The notes below the pieces were generated by a model. The model had not been told where the DNA came from. It was given only the letters and a program-made list of their open reading frames with translations, and made no database searches. DNA of 64,000 nucleotides, from NCBI RefSeq assembly GCF_004959935.1, contig NZ_SMYN01000017.1, positions 1 through 64,000 on the forward strand, read 5' to 3'. Source of the DNA: Falsirhodobacter xinxiangensis (GTDB taxonomy: Bacteria; Pseudomonadota; Alphaproteobacteria; Rhodobacterales; Rhodobacteraceae). This document shows positions 43,111 through 51,584 of the stretch, in pieces (position 1 is the first letter of the stretch; every line of letters starts with the position of its first letter). Position numbers and translations under genes: made by a program.

Positions 43111-44809
43111 AGATTTTCACTCCGAAGACGGACCGCGCGAGGGCGATGCAGATGGCGATGATGGCGACCTGAACGGTGGAAAGAGCGGCGACATAGCCGA
43201 GATGGCCCTGCGTCCAGAATTGCAGAAGGGTGGTGCCGATGACCTCGCTTCCGGGGGCATAAAGGAAGACGGCGGTCGAGTATTCCTTGAAGAAGTTGAT
43301 GAACAGCAGCGCGAAACAGGCCACGATCGCGGGCTTCAGCAGCGGCAGCACCACGCGCGTGATCGACCGCCACCAGCTTGCCCCCTGAACGCGGGCGGCC
43401 TGATCCAGCTCCGGCCCGATCTTCAGCAACATCGGCGCGATGGCTCCGTAGCCGAGCGGGATTGCGGCCATGGTAAAGGCGATCATCAGGATCCAGACCG
43501 TGCTGCGCAAGGGCGCAAGGCCGGGGATCATCGCGACCGCGTAGAAGAACCCGATCCCCGCGATCAGCCCCGGAATGGCGCGCGGCATAAGCGCGACATA
43601 CAGCAGCGGGCGGCGGAACCGGAACTCGGACCGGTGGACCACGATGGCGACCAGCGTGATGAACACCGTGGCTATGATGCCGCCGACGCCTGCGATGAAG
43701 AGCGAATTCCAGATCGAGCGGACGTAGGATGGAAATTCTGCTAGAACGCGGAAGTTGTCCAGCGTCAGCACATCGGCCAGCGGGGCCATCGGATGCAGGA
43801 ACGTCACGAACCCGCGCAGCACCAGAATGCCCAACGGCAGGCAGACCGCCAGCAGCACATAGGCCGCGACGACCGCAAAGACCGGCCAGCGGAACGCCCC
43901 CAGCGGGAACGGGCGCGGACGCACCGACTTGCCGCCGATGGTCACGTATTTGCGCGTCGCCCCCAGCACGCGGCTTTGCAGCGCGATCAGCCCGACAATG
44001 ATGACCACCAGAACCAGCGCGGCGGTGGCGGCCACGCCGTAATCCGGGATCGCGGCATTGCCGATGCGTTCATACAGGAAGGTCGAGAAGACCTTGACCC
44101 CCGACGGCGTGCCGAAGACCAGCGGGATCGACAGCATTTCCAGCGACGAGGTGAAGATGAGGATGGAGCTGAAGAACAGCGACGGCTTCATCAGCGGCAA
44201 CGTGACGTTCACCAGCGTGGAGATGCGGCCTGCGCCGGCGATGCGCGCCGCTTCCTCGAAGGTCGGGTCGGTCGATGCCGCCGCCGCCTGGCCATAGATG
44301 AACGACACCGGCGCAAGCGATACGCCCGCCACAAGGCTCATTCCCCAAAGGGTATAAAGATCCCACGGCATCCCGCCCGTCGCCAGCATCGCAAGCTGCG
44401 TGATGTATCCCGAAGGCCCGTAGATCGTCGCCCATGCAAAGGCGAGGATCAGCGACGAGACGTACAGCGGCCAGAGGAACACCTCGCCCAGCAGACGGCG
44501 CAGGGGCAGGTCGGTACGCCCGATCAGGATCGCCGCCGCCGTTCCGATGATCTGCGCAATGAATGTCGCGATCAGCCCGAACAGCAGCGTGTTCAGCGCC
44601 ATCTGCCAAAAGCCCGGAAATCCCGTCAGCCGCGAGAAATTGGCGAAGGTGAACGCGCCGTCGTCATAAAGCGGCTTGTCGCTGAAAGCCTGCAGAATGA
44701 TGGGGGCCATGGGTGCGGCCACCAGCAGCACGGTCAGCCCCGCAAGCCCGTATTGGATCGGGATTTCGCCGAACGAGGATCGCCTTGGCGTATCAAGGGC
44801 AAGTGTCAT
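43103..44809 (-). CDS. Fused ABC permease (Fbp/Sfu type), first system
   Basis: A 568-residue double permease with ~12 membrane helices in two halves. EAA-type coupling loops lie at about TFEEAARIAGAGRISTLVNV and LDQAARVQGASWWRSITR. The start ATG at 44809 is just 4 bases from the stop of the upstream binding-protein gene; a longer frame to 44857 lies inside that gene. It is closely similar in layout to the permease at 36983-38725, including matching C-termini (SVFGVKIYG versus GVFGVRLVK), consistent with duplication. Confidence 0.9.
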   Translation of the reverse strand: MTLALDTPRRSSFGEIPIQYGLAGLTVLLVAAPMAPIILQAFSDKPLYDDGAFTFANFSRLTGFPGFWQMALNTLLFGLIATFIAQIIGTAAAILIGRTDLPLRRLLGEVFLWPLYVSSLILAFAWATIYGPSGYITQLAMLATGGMPWDLYTLWGMSLVAGVSLAPVSFIYGQAAAASTDPTFEEAARIAGAGRISTLVNVTLPLMKPSLFFSSILIFTSSLEMLSIPLVFGTPSGVKVFSTFLYERIGNAAIPDYGVAATAALVLVVIIVGLIALQSRVLGATRKYVTIGGKSVRPRPFPLGAFRWPVFAVVAAYVLLAVCLPLGILVLRGFVTFLHPMAPLADVLTLDNFRVLAEFPSYVRSIWNSLFIAGVGGIIATVFITLVAIVVHRSEFRFRRPLLYVALMPRAIPGLIAGIGFFYAVAMIPGLAPLRSTVWILMIAFTMAAIPLGYGAIAPMLLKIGPELDQAARVQGASWWRSITRVVLPLLKPAIVACFALLFINFFKEYSTAVFLYAPGSEVIGTTLLQFWTQGHLGYVAALSTVQVAIIAICIALARSVFGVKIYG

Positions 44810-44813
44810 CCGG

Positions 44814-45920
44814 TCATTGCCCCAGCGACTGGCGCAGGCGGGTCTGGAACGCCTCATAGCCTTCCATCATCTCGGGGTCGTAGCCGAGCATGATGATGTT
44901 CTCTTCGCCCACTTCCTCGACCACCGAGGTATAGGTGGCACGCACGCCGTCACCGGGCTGCACGCCGGGGCGGGCAGGGGTCAGGCCGCCCTTGCCGAAC
45001 GCGATCTGGCCTTCTTCGGACAGGATGTAGTCCAGCATCAGTTTCGCGGCCTCGGGGTGGGCCGAGGCTTTGGGAATGCCGATCCCGCGGATCATCATCG
45101 GCTGGCCATCCTCGATGTAGTTCCAGTCGAGGAACTGGCCGCGCCCTGCCTCGTCGATGCGGGGCCAGACGGTGATGCCGGACATGAAGTAGGACACGAC
45201 GTATTCGCCGCTGGTCACCTTTTCCATCTGCGGCCCGCCGGTCGTTTCCATCCGGAGCGGCAGCGCGCCAAGCGCGTCGAGCCAGGCCCAGGCCTTTTCC
45301 TCGCCGTGATGCTTGACGAAATAGTAATGCGCGACATAGCCGAAGGGCGACGAGATTGGCGAATATGTCGTCACGCGGTTCGCCCACGCGCCCTTGTTCT
45401 CCTGCGCCAATTCCACGAAATTGGCAAAGCTGTGGGCGCGTTGGTCCTCGGGGACGTTCAGCGCGCTCCATGCAAAGACAAGCGGATCGGCGGACACGGT
45501 GTAAAGACCGGGGAAGGGCTTGGACCAGTCGGGCCAGTTCCCCGCCTCGGGCGAGGCGTAGTCCATGATCTGCCCGCGCGCCTGCATGTCCAGCCAGCCG
45601 GGCTGCGAGGCCGTGGCGATCAGGTCCGCCGTCGCCACGCCGGTGGAGCTTTCCGCCAGATACCGCTCGATCGACTCGCGCGAGCCGACGTCGAGGATGT
45701 CGACCGTGATGCCGGGATATTTGGCGCGGAAGCCTTCGATCACCAGTTGCCAGTTCTTCTGGCCCATATTGGTGTAGATCAGCAGGCTGCCCTCGGTCGT
45801 CGCGGCCTTGATGGTGTCGGCATAACCCGCCGGATACCCTGCCGGCACGTCTTGTGCGGCGGCAAGCGATGCCATCAGGGCCGACGCCGCAAGCGCCAGC
45901 GCAGTCGTGGTGAAACGCAT
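44814..45920 (-). CDS. ABC substrate-binding protein (Fbp-like), first system
   Basis: A 368-residue periplasmic binding protein. The signal peptide MRFTTTALALAASALMASLA (cut after AAA-Q) starts at 45920, with GGGGAGAGAA immediately upstream; a far longer open frame is spurious. The core begins GSLLIYTNMGQKNWQLVIEGF, the FbpA-like pattern also seen in the second binding protein. It is the first gene of the nine-gene minus-strand operon (45920 down to 34883) and divergent from a LysR gene that probably controls it. The ligand is inferred to be an organic acid from the enzymes in the operon. Confidence 0.9.
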   Translation of the reverse strand: MRFTTTALALAASALMASLAAAQDVPAGYPAGYADTIKAATTEGSLLIYTNMGQKNWQLVIEGFRAKYPGITVDILDVGSRESIERYLAESSTGVATADLIATASQPGWLDMQARGQIMDYASPEAGNWPDWSKPFPGLYTVSADPLVFAWSALNVPEDQRAHSFANFVELAQENKGAWANRVTTYSPISSPFGYVAHYYFVKHHGEEKAWAWLDALGALPLRMETTGGPQMEKVTSGEYVVSYFMSGITVWPRIDEAGRGQFLDWNYIEDGQPMMIRGIGIPKASAHPEAAKLMLDYILSEEGQIAFGKGGLTPARPGVQPGDGVRATYTSVVEEVGEENIIMLGYDPEMMEGYEAFQTRLRQSLGQ

Positions 45921-46076
45921 TTCTCTCTCCCCGTTGAGGTCCATCCCTCCGATCGTGACCGGGCTCCCTGGATCGACGCCTCCGACTATCGGGCGGTACG
46001 ACACGCTGCACAAATTGAAAGGGCACGTTGATTTATTCGGGAAATCTATGGATGCTTTTCGGTGGGGGATTTGCTT
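45921..46076. promoter_or_regulatory. Divergent promoter region, catabolic operon versus LysR gene
   Basis: 156 bases lie between two divergent starts, the usual place for LysR control. A/T-richer DNA appears near 46005-46060 (ACACGCTGCACAAATTGAAAGG; GTTGATTTATTCGGG). LysR boxes of the T-N11-A type are possible but not distinctive by eye. Confidence 0.4.
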
Positions 46077-47021
46077 ATGAATACCAATGCGGCCCAGACC
46101 ATCACACTGCGCCAGATCCGGGCGTTCATCGCCGTCGCGCGCGAGAATTCGTTTACCCGCGCCGCCGAGTCTGTGCATCTGACGCAGCCGGCGCTCACCT
46201 CCTGCATCCGGCAGCTGGAGGATCGCGTCGGTGCCAGCCTGTTCGACCGGACGACGCGGCAGGTGACGCTCAGCCGGTTCGGAGAGGCGCTTTTGCCGAC
46301 CGCGGAACGCATGGTCCGCGATCTGGATGCCGCGCTGGCCGAAGTGCGCGCCTTGCAGGCCGGCACGCAAAGCGACATTGCCATCGCGACCGTACCGTCC
46401 ATCGCCAGTTCCATCATGCCGCAATCGCTTGCGGCATTTTCCATGCTGCACCCCAAGGTCGGCATCAGCCTGACCGAGGACCATTCCGAAGGCGTGCGCC
46501 GCAAGGTTCTGGAAGGCGAGGCGGATTTCGGCTTCGGCGGCATCACCGAGCCCTTCGCGGATATCGAGGCGACGCCGATGTTCTACGATCTGGTCGGCCT
46601 TTTCTGCCATTCGGACGATCCACTGGCCGAGCTGGACCGCCCGCTGCACTGGGCCGATCTTGCCGGACGTGAGATTTTCAACATGGGTTATCAAACCCAG
46701 ATCCGCGAAATCATCGACGTGGTGCCGGAACTTGCAATCTCGTTTTCCCAGACCGCCTATCGCGTGCGCAACACGCTGACGACGTTGCAGATGATCCGCA
46801 GTCGCGACGCGGTCGCCGCCCTGCCACGACTGTCAATCCCGCCCGAGGCGCTGACTGATGTGGTATTCAAACCCCTCATCGGGCCGGAGCTGCGACGCGA
46901 CATCTTCCTGTGCCGCCGCGAGAGGTCGGTGCTGACGGAAACCTCGGTCAAGTTCATCCATGAAATCCGCCGCATTGCGGCCGATACCGGCGCCACCCTG
47001 TATGATTGGGACGGGATTTAG
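46077..47021 (+). CDS. LysR-family transcriptional regulator
   Basis: A 314-residue LysR regulator. The N-terminal helix-turn-helix spans ~8-65 (TLRQIRAFIAVARENSFTRA, LTQPALTSCIRQLEDRVGASLFDR), followed by the linker helix and an effector-binding domain (~90-295). The start at 46077 is supported by GGTGGGGGA upstream; five codons earlier is an alternative. It diverges from the catabolic ABC/CoA-lyase operon, its likely target. The coinducer would be the transported acid or a CoA-pathway intermediate. Confidence 0.93.
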   Translation: MNTNAAQTITLRQIRAFIAVARENSFTRAAESVHLTQPALTSCIRQLEDRVGASLFDRTTRQVTLSRFGEALLPTAERMVRDLDAALAEVRALQAGTQSDIAIATVPSIASSIMPQSLAAFSMLHPKVGISLTEDHSEGVRRKVLEGEADFGFGGITEPFADIEATPMFYDLVGLFCHSDDPLAELDRPLHWADLAGREIFNMGYQTQIREIIDVVPELAISFSQTAYRVRNTLTTLQMIRSRDAVAALPRLSIPPEALTDVVFKPLIGPELRRDIFLCRRERSVLTETSVKFIHEIRRIAADTGATLYDWDGI

Positions 47022-47118
47022 CAATTCCGGTTATAAATCGATCACTACATTCGATTTGTCCTTTATGTCCCGCGCGGCGTTAGCTTTCCGGAAATGGCGG
47101 ATCGCGAGGGAGAGAGTT

Positions 47119-47787
47119 TTGATCGGATCAAGAGTGCTGCAACGCACAAGATGCGTGGACGCGGATATCATCGACGGCTTCAGGACGGTCCCCGTCGCCA
47201 ATGTCAGCGATGTGATGGAGCGGGTCTGGTCCGCACCTGCAAGCATCCGTCCTATCCATGACGGCACGCCCATGTGCGGCCCTGCGGTGACTGTGCGCGC
47301 CGCCCCCGGCGACAACCTTTTGGTTCATAAGGCGCTGGATGTGGCCGAACCAGGCGATGTGATCGTCGTAGATGCGGGGGGCGATCTGACCAATTCTATC
47401 CTTGGCGAAATGATGATTACCCACGCCATCGCGCGTCGTCTTGGTGGCATCGTCATCTTCGGCGCGATACGAGATTTCGATACTTTGAAGACTTGGTCCT
47501 TTCCCGTCTTCGCTGCGGGCGTGACTCATCGCGGTCCTTACAAAAACGGCCCAGGAGAGCTAAACGTGCCGATCGCTCTAGGCAGCATGGTGATAGAGCC
47601 CGGCGATGTCGTCCTCGGGGATGGCGATGGTGTGATCACGGTGCCGTTTGTCGATGCAAATTCGATACTTGAGGCGGCCCAGAAAAAGCACGCAAAAGAG
47701 CTGGCGCATATGACTGATTTACAGAACGGAGTTGCTGATCGCGACTGGATCGATGCAAAACTTAGATCACTAGGAGCTAAGTTCTGA
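47119..47787 (+). CDS. RraA-like aldolase family protein
   Basis: A 222-residue RraA/HMG-aldolase-family protein (class II 4-hydroxy-4-methyl-2-oxoglutarate or 4-carboxy-4-hydroxy-2-oxoadipate aldolase relatives). Key parts are VPVANVSDVMERV near 28-40, the glycine-rich GDVIVVDAGGDLTNSILGEMM, and GGIVIFGAIRDFDTL, where R-D are the metal/substrate residues. I chose TTG at 47119 because GGGAGAG precedes it by 4 bases and the N-terminus then matches relatives. An ATG at 47065 would add 18 residues. It may cleave a pathway intermediate of the adjoining catabolic operon. Confidence 0.82.
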   Translation: MIGSRVLQRTRCVDADIIDGFRTVPVANVSDVMERVWSAPASIRPIHDGTPMCGPAVTVRAAPGDNLLVHKALDVAEPGDVIVVDAGGDLTNSILGEMMITHAIARRLGGIVIFGAIRDFDTLKTWSFPVFAAGVTHRGPYKNGPGELNVPIALGSMVIEPGDVVLGDGDGVITVPFVDANSILEAAQKKHAKELAHMTDLQNGVADRDWIDAKLRSLGAKF

Positions 47788-48251
47788 GACCATCCGTAGC
47801 GCTCACCCCTTAGATTTGTAGGTCGTTAGGGCGAGCAGTTTTGATCGTCGGAACGGTGATCAGACGAAGCCATTTCGCATTTACGGATACCCCGCATTCA
47901 TGGGCGGCGTGCTGCTATGCAGCATGCTGACGTACTGATTGCTATGAGGCAAGACGCGTACTGCAACTGCATCCGGGTCTCTAGCTGCAAGTGACGGCTA
48001 AAAGGCTCGGCACGACGACCCGGTCGCCCTCTAACATCCTTCAGGACCTAACTTGGGCCGGCCCTTTGCGGACATTCGCGCGCTTGGAATGCCGCGGCGC
48101 GGCGCTCCCGAAAGCAGTCGCTCGACACTTGCCGCAGAAACTCACCAGCTATCGAGCCGGCAATGGGACGACGCAACGCCGCATCCTGACAAGACCGGGC
48201 GGGACGTCCCTCGATCCGCTTGATTTCCCGCCAGCGGGCCGCGTGATTAGC
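47788..48251. other. Intergenic stretch with dispersed repeat
   Basis: 464 bases between convergent genes. A diverged copy of the dispersed repeat is at about 48055-48140. A palindromic core (GTGCTGCTATGCAGCATGC, about 47908-47926) resembles only the centre of that repeat. No gene or clear terminator was found. Confidence 0.4.
48055..48140 (+). repeat. Dispersed ~90-base repeat, copy 6
   Basis: GGGCCGGCCCTTTGCGGACATTCG (about 48055-48078) is the left arm, with GCGGACATTCG clear. The centre is diverged (ATGCCGCGGCGCGGCGCTCCC), and GAAAGCAGTCGCTCG (48110-48124) is the right arm, followed by CTTGCCGCAGAAA. Confidence 0.5.
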
Positions 48252-48917
48252 CTATTTCCGCTCCCGCAAGCCCCCGCCCGCCAACATGCCTGCAGTGCCG
48301 AAGGCAATCGTGGTTTGCAGCATTTCCCTCATAGGGTCGTCATCATTTCCCATCAATTCGGTAAGTCGACTGGTGCCAGAAAACGCATACAGATATGCCC
48401 CGATAAGGAGGGACATCCGCTGATAGATCTCACGGTCAGGAAGGGCGAGCAGCCTGCCAAACGCTCCGGCATAGGCATGCGTCGACTCGTTGTGTACCGC
48501 TCGCCGTAGTTCAAAAGATAAGTCCTCCGGTTCCATGTGCAGCCGAGCATGCAGTTTGAGGAACGCTCTCCCTTGGACGTTTCCGTAGAGAGCCGCAGCA
48601 GGTTCAATGAACGCTTTCACGAGATCCTCCACATCATACGAACGCCCAGACAGTGCTGCGAGCCGCTCCATGCGAGCTGCCGAGATGGCATGCCCGCGGC
48701 GAGTAAAAACGCTCCGGAACAGGTTGTCTTTGTTCTGGAAGTAATAAGCGATCATCGCAGGGTTTACGCCGAGCTTGTCCGCGACTTGACGCAGTGTGGT
48801 ACCGGCAAACCCTTGTTCCGCGAACATCACCTCGGCGGCATCTAAAATCTCCTCGGATAGATTGTTCTGGCCCTCGGGCCGCCCCGGTTTTCGAGGCTTT
48901 AGATCGGCGCGTGTCAT
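48252..48917 (-). CDS. TetR-family transcriptional regulator
   Basis: A 221-residue TetR/AcrR regulator. The DNA-binding region is ~18-65 (EEILDAAEVMFAEQGFAGTTLRQVADKLGVNPAMIAYYF). A C-terminal ligand/dimer domain follows. It diverges from the importer plus nic-type operon beginning at 49070, with a dyad at 48994-49013 in between, so it probably represses that operon. The inducer would be a pyridine substrate or intermediate; this is inferred. Nicotinate regulators in Pseudomonas are of other families (NicR MarR-type, NicS TetR-type), so a TetR here is not unexpected. Confidence 0.92.
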   Translation of the reverse strand: MTRADLKPRKPGRPEGQNNLSEEILDAAEVMFAEQGFAGTTLRQVADKLGVNPAMIAYYFQNKDNLFRSVFTRRGHAISAARMERLAALSGRSYDVEDLVKAFIEPAAALYGNVQGRAFLKLHARLHMEPEDLSFELRRAVHNESTHAYAGAFGRLLALPDREIYQRMSLLIGAYLYAFSGTSRLTELMGNDDDPMREMLQTTIAFGTAGMLAGGGLRERK

Positions 48918-48993
48918 CGTGTCCTTCCCGTGCCGTCTTTTCAGGCATCTTGCCGTGTCATTCTAACCTTCGGCCGGTAAAAGCACAAAAGTA

Positions 48994-49013
48994 TTAATTA
49001 GGTGCTTGATTAA
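48994..49013. promoter_or_regulatory. Candidate TetR operator with overlapping promoter
   Basis: TTAATTAGGTGCTTGATTAA is an imperfect dyad (14 of 20 positions agree with the reverse complement, with perfect 5-base ends) between the tetR start and the binding-protein start. A possible -35 (TTGATT) and -10 (TAGGCT) for the plus-strand operon overlap its right half, fitting repression. Confidence 0.5.
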
Positions 49014-49069
49014 TTATTTTTGTCACATAGGCTCATTGTACAGAACAAGAATCCGACAGGGAAAATCCT

Positions 49070-50059
49070 ATGAGAAACATGATTCATGGCCTTCTGGCCG
49101 TGTGCTTCTGCACGCCCGCCGCGTGGGCCGAAGTTCCCACCGTAACCATGCAGGCTGTCGCCGGCAGCATCGGCGGTGTTCCAATGATGATCATCGAGGG
49201 CGAGGGGCTGGACGAGAGATACGGCTTCAAGGGTAAATTCGAATACCTGCCCAGCGACGGGCTGTTCCAGAACTTTCTGATCGGAAATTCCGACATCGCG
49301 ATGGACAACGATCTACTGGGTGTCGCCATCGCGCGGGCCGAGGGGTTTGACGTCTCTGCCTTCTATCCAGTTGGAAATCTCTACCTCGGCATCGTAGTGC
49401 CCGGCAGTTCCGAAGCGCGGACGCCTGAGGATCTGAAAGGCCGCAAAGTCGGCCATTTCGGTGCCGACAGCGGCACCACCGCCTTCATTCGTCTGATCGT
49501 ACAAGAAATCTATGGCTTTGATGTACTCGAGGATTACGAGATGTCGCAGGTCGGGCCAGGCGCGCTGGTCCAGCTCCTGGCTCAGAGTGAGGTTGAGGCG
49601 ATCTTCAACTTCGAGGGCTTTGTTTCGGAGGCAATGGTTGCAACCGGGGGGCGCTACCTGCTTCAGGCCCATGCTGACTACGCGAAACATAACAATGGCT
49701 TTGCCCCATGGATCACCAACATGGTCGCACACGAAGAATGGATGCAGGCGAACCCCGCGCTCGCCTATGCGGTCCGCGATGCCTATGACGAGGCAATCCG
49801 GCTGCTGGAAGACAGCAACTACGAAATCCTGCGCAAGCCCTATATTGCAGAGGCGCTTGGCATGACCGACCCGGCCGTGCTGGACCAGATGATCGAGAAC
49901 GGCAACACCTACGGCTACTTCACCAACGACTGGTCCGAAGAAAAACGCACCGCTGCGCTCGAATTCCTAGGCAAGCTGGCCGAAGACGGCTCGGTTATCG
50001 AGGAGGTGCCGGACGGCACGCTGATCTCGCTTGAAGACACGATCGGACCGCGTCCGTGA
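49070..50059 (+). CDS. ABC substrate-binding protein (SsuA/ThiY/NMT1-like)
   Basis: A 329-residue periplasmic binding protein. The signal peptide is short (MRNMIHGLLAVCFCTPAAWA-EV). The fold is the NMT1/SsuA type: VTMQAVAGSIGGVPMMIIEGEGL near 25, then DLKGRKVGHFGADSGTTAF near 120-140. It is the first gene of the importer plus nic-type operon, and its 3' end overlaps the permease by 4 bases. A second ATG (49079) is possible. From the downstream enzymes the ligand is inferred to be a pyridine carboxylate such as nicotinate or 6-hydroxynicotinate. Confidence 0.88.
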   Translation: MRNMIHGLLAVCFCTPAAWAEVPTVTMQAVAGSIGGVPMMIIEGEGLDERYGFKGKFEYLPSDGLFQNFLIGNSDIAMDNDLLGVAIARAEGFDVSAFYPVGNLYLGIVVPGSSEARTPEDLKGRKVGHFGADSGTTAFIRLIVQEIYGFDVLEDYEMSQVGPGALVQLLAQSEVEAIFNFEGFVSEAMVATGGRYLLQAHADYAKHNNGFAPWITNMVAHEEWMQANPALAYAVRDAYDEAIRLLEDSNYEILRKPYIAEALGMTDPAVLDQMIENGNTYGYFTNDWSEEKRTAALEFLGKLAEDGSVIEEVPDGTLISLEDTIGPRP

Positions 50060-50808
50060 GTGGGGCCGAACGTCTACTATGGTCTGCCGCGTCGATGCTG
50101 CTGCTGATCCCGCTGTGGTATCTGGCGGCGGCGCAAGCGACCTTCATCGAACCGCCGCACGCCGTTCTGGCCGCGCTGCCGCATTTCCTGTCCGACCCCG
50201 CAACATGGTCGAACATCGGCCTGACGATGGCGCGCGTGGTCGCGGGCCTGTCGCTAGGCATCGTTGCGGGGTTTGTCGCGGCATTTGTGATGTCACGCTC
50301 CCGGTTCATGGGCGAGGTTCTGGGCTGGTATGTCATCGCCGCCCTTCGCACCCCAAGCGCCATCGCAGCCATCCTTGCGCTGGCGATCTTCAAAGGATCC
50401 GAGGCAGGCTATGTCCTCGTCGTCGCCTTTATCACCTTTCCCTATATGGCGATGGGAATGCGCGACGGGCTGAACAGCGCCGATCGCGAACTGGACGAGA
50501 TGTCGCGCATCTATCACCTTGGGCTTCTGGCACAGGTGCGACACGTCTGGGCGCCATTCGTCGCGCCCTACATCTTCTCGGCTCTGCGAAATGCCCATGC
50601 GCTGGCATGGAAGGTCATCGTCGTGGCCGAGATTTTCGGCGCGGCGCGGGCCGGCTTCGGGGCCAAGTTCGAACATGCGTGGGAATATATGGTGATGATC
50701 GAGGTGCATCTGTGGCTCCTCGTGTTCATGGCCATCGTGTTGATTGCCGAATACGGCCTGATCCGCACGCTTGAAAAATACACCTTCCGTTGGAGGAAAG
50801 AAGCATGA
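50056..50808 (+). CDS. ABC permease (SsuC/TauC type), first
   Basis: A 250-residue permease with ~6 membrane helices. The EAA loop is DEMSRIYHLGLLAQVRHVWAP near 155-175, the SsuC/TauC pattern. The start is GTG or ATG at 50056, as the frame opens in the binding-protein stop region. Its stop overlaps the ATPase start as ATGA. A second, different permease follows the ATPase, so the channel may be a heterodimer, unlike the usual SsuC homodimer. Confidence 0.9.
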   Translation: MSGAERLLWSAASMLLLIPLWYLAAAQATFIEPPHAVLAALPHFLSDPATWSNIGLTMARVVAGLSLGIVAGFVAAFVMSRSRFMGEVLGWYVIAALRTPSAIAAILALAIFKGSEAGYVLVVAFITFPYMAMGMRDGLNSADRELDEMSRIYHLGLLAQVRHVWAPFVAPYIFSALRNAHALAWKVIVVAEIFGAARAGFGAKFEHAWEYMVMIEVHLWLLVFMAIVLIAEYGLIRTLEKYTFRWRKEA

Positions 50809-51584
50809 CCGACAGCGTTCTTCGGGTCGAAGACCTTGGCGTGTCCTATGGCGCATCCGAGGCGGTGCGGAAGCTGGATTTTGACATTAAGCGCGGCGAA
50901 TTCGTCGCGATCTTGGGGCCGTCCGGGTGCGGTAAGTCGTCGATGCTGAACGTGATCTCCGGCCTCAACGCGCCCAGTCGGGGCCGGGTGTGGGTCGAAG
51001 GTGCCAAGCTGTTCACCGCCGCGTCGAAGGCGCCGCGACTTGGCTACGTTTTCCAATCGCACCGGCTGCTGCCTTGGCGGACCGTGCGGCAAAACCTCGA
51101 GATCGCTTTAGCGGCGTCCAGCGTGCCGAAGGCTGAATGGGAGGCGAAGATTGACGAGATCCTCGGCATCCTGCACATCCGCCAGTTCAAGGACGCTTGG
51201 CCAATGCGCTTGTCCGGCGGACAGAGGCAGCGCGTGTCGATCGCGCGGGCGCTGGTCGTCGATCCGTCCTACATCCTGATGGACGAGCCGCTTTCGACGT
51301 TGGACGAGGTAACTGCCCGCTCCCTTCGGCAGGAACTGACCGGCATCGTGCAGCGCACGGGCGTCACGGTGATTTTCGTCACCCATTCCATCCGCGAGGC
51401 TGTGTTTCTTGCCGACCGGATCCTGATACTGTCGCGCGGCCCCGCCCGCCTGCACGAGGATTTCACCGTCCCGCTGTCCCGCCCGCGAAACTACGACGAT
51501 CCCCGCATCTCTGAAATCGAAGGGCAGATCATCGCCGGCGTACAGGCACCCTGGGGCCTTGGGGGGCAACGCGATGTCGCGTGA
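50805..51584 (+). CDS. ABC ATPase (SsuB/TauB type)
   Basis: A 259-residue ATPase with Walker A GPSGCGKSS (~39-47), Q-loop VFQSHRLLPW, signature [13 protein letters not shown] (~136-148) and Walker B ILMDEPLSTLD (~157-167), with switch H in VTHSIREA. The start at 50805 was preferred over 50790 because it overlaps the permease stop and follows TGGAGGAAAGAAGC. The 3' end overlaps the second permease by 11 bases. Confidence 0.92.
   Translation: MTDSVLRVEDLGVSYGASEAVRKLDFDIKRGEFVAILGPSGCGKSSMLNVISGLNAPSRGRVWVEGAKLFTAASKAPRLGYVFQSHRLLPWRTVRQNLEIALAASSVPKAEWEAKIDEILGILHIRQFKDAWPMRLSGGQRQRVSIARALVVDPSYILMDEPLSTLDEVTARSLRQELTGIVQRTGVTVIFVTHSIREAVFLADRILILSRGPARLHEDFTVPLSRPRNYDDPRISEIEGQIIAGVQAPWGLGGQRDVA

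Noticed and set aside
45921-46694. N-terminal extension of the binding protein frame up to 46694
   Set aside because: It runs antisense through the LysR gene and precedes a perfect signal peptide and Shine-Dalgarno at 45920.
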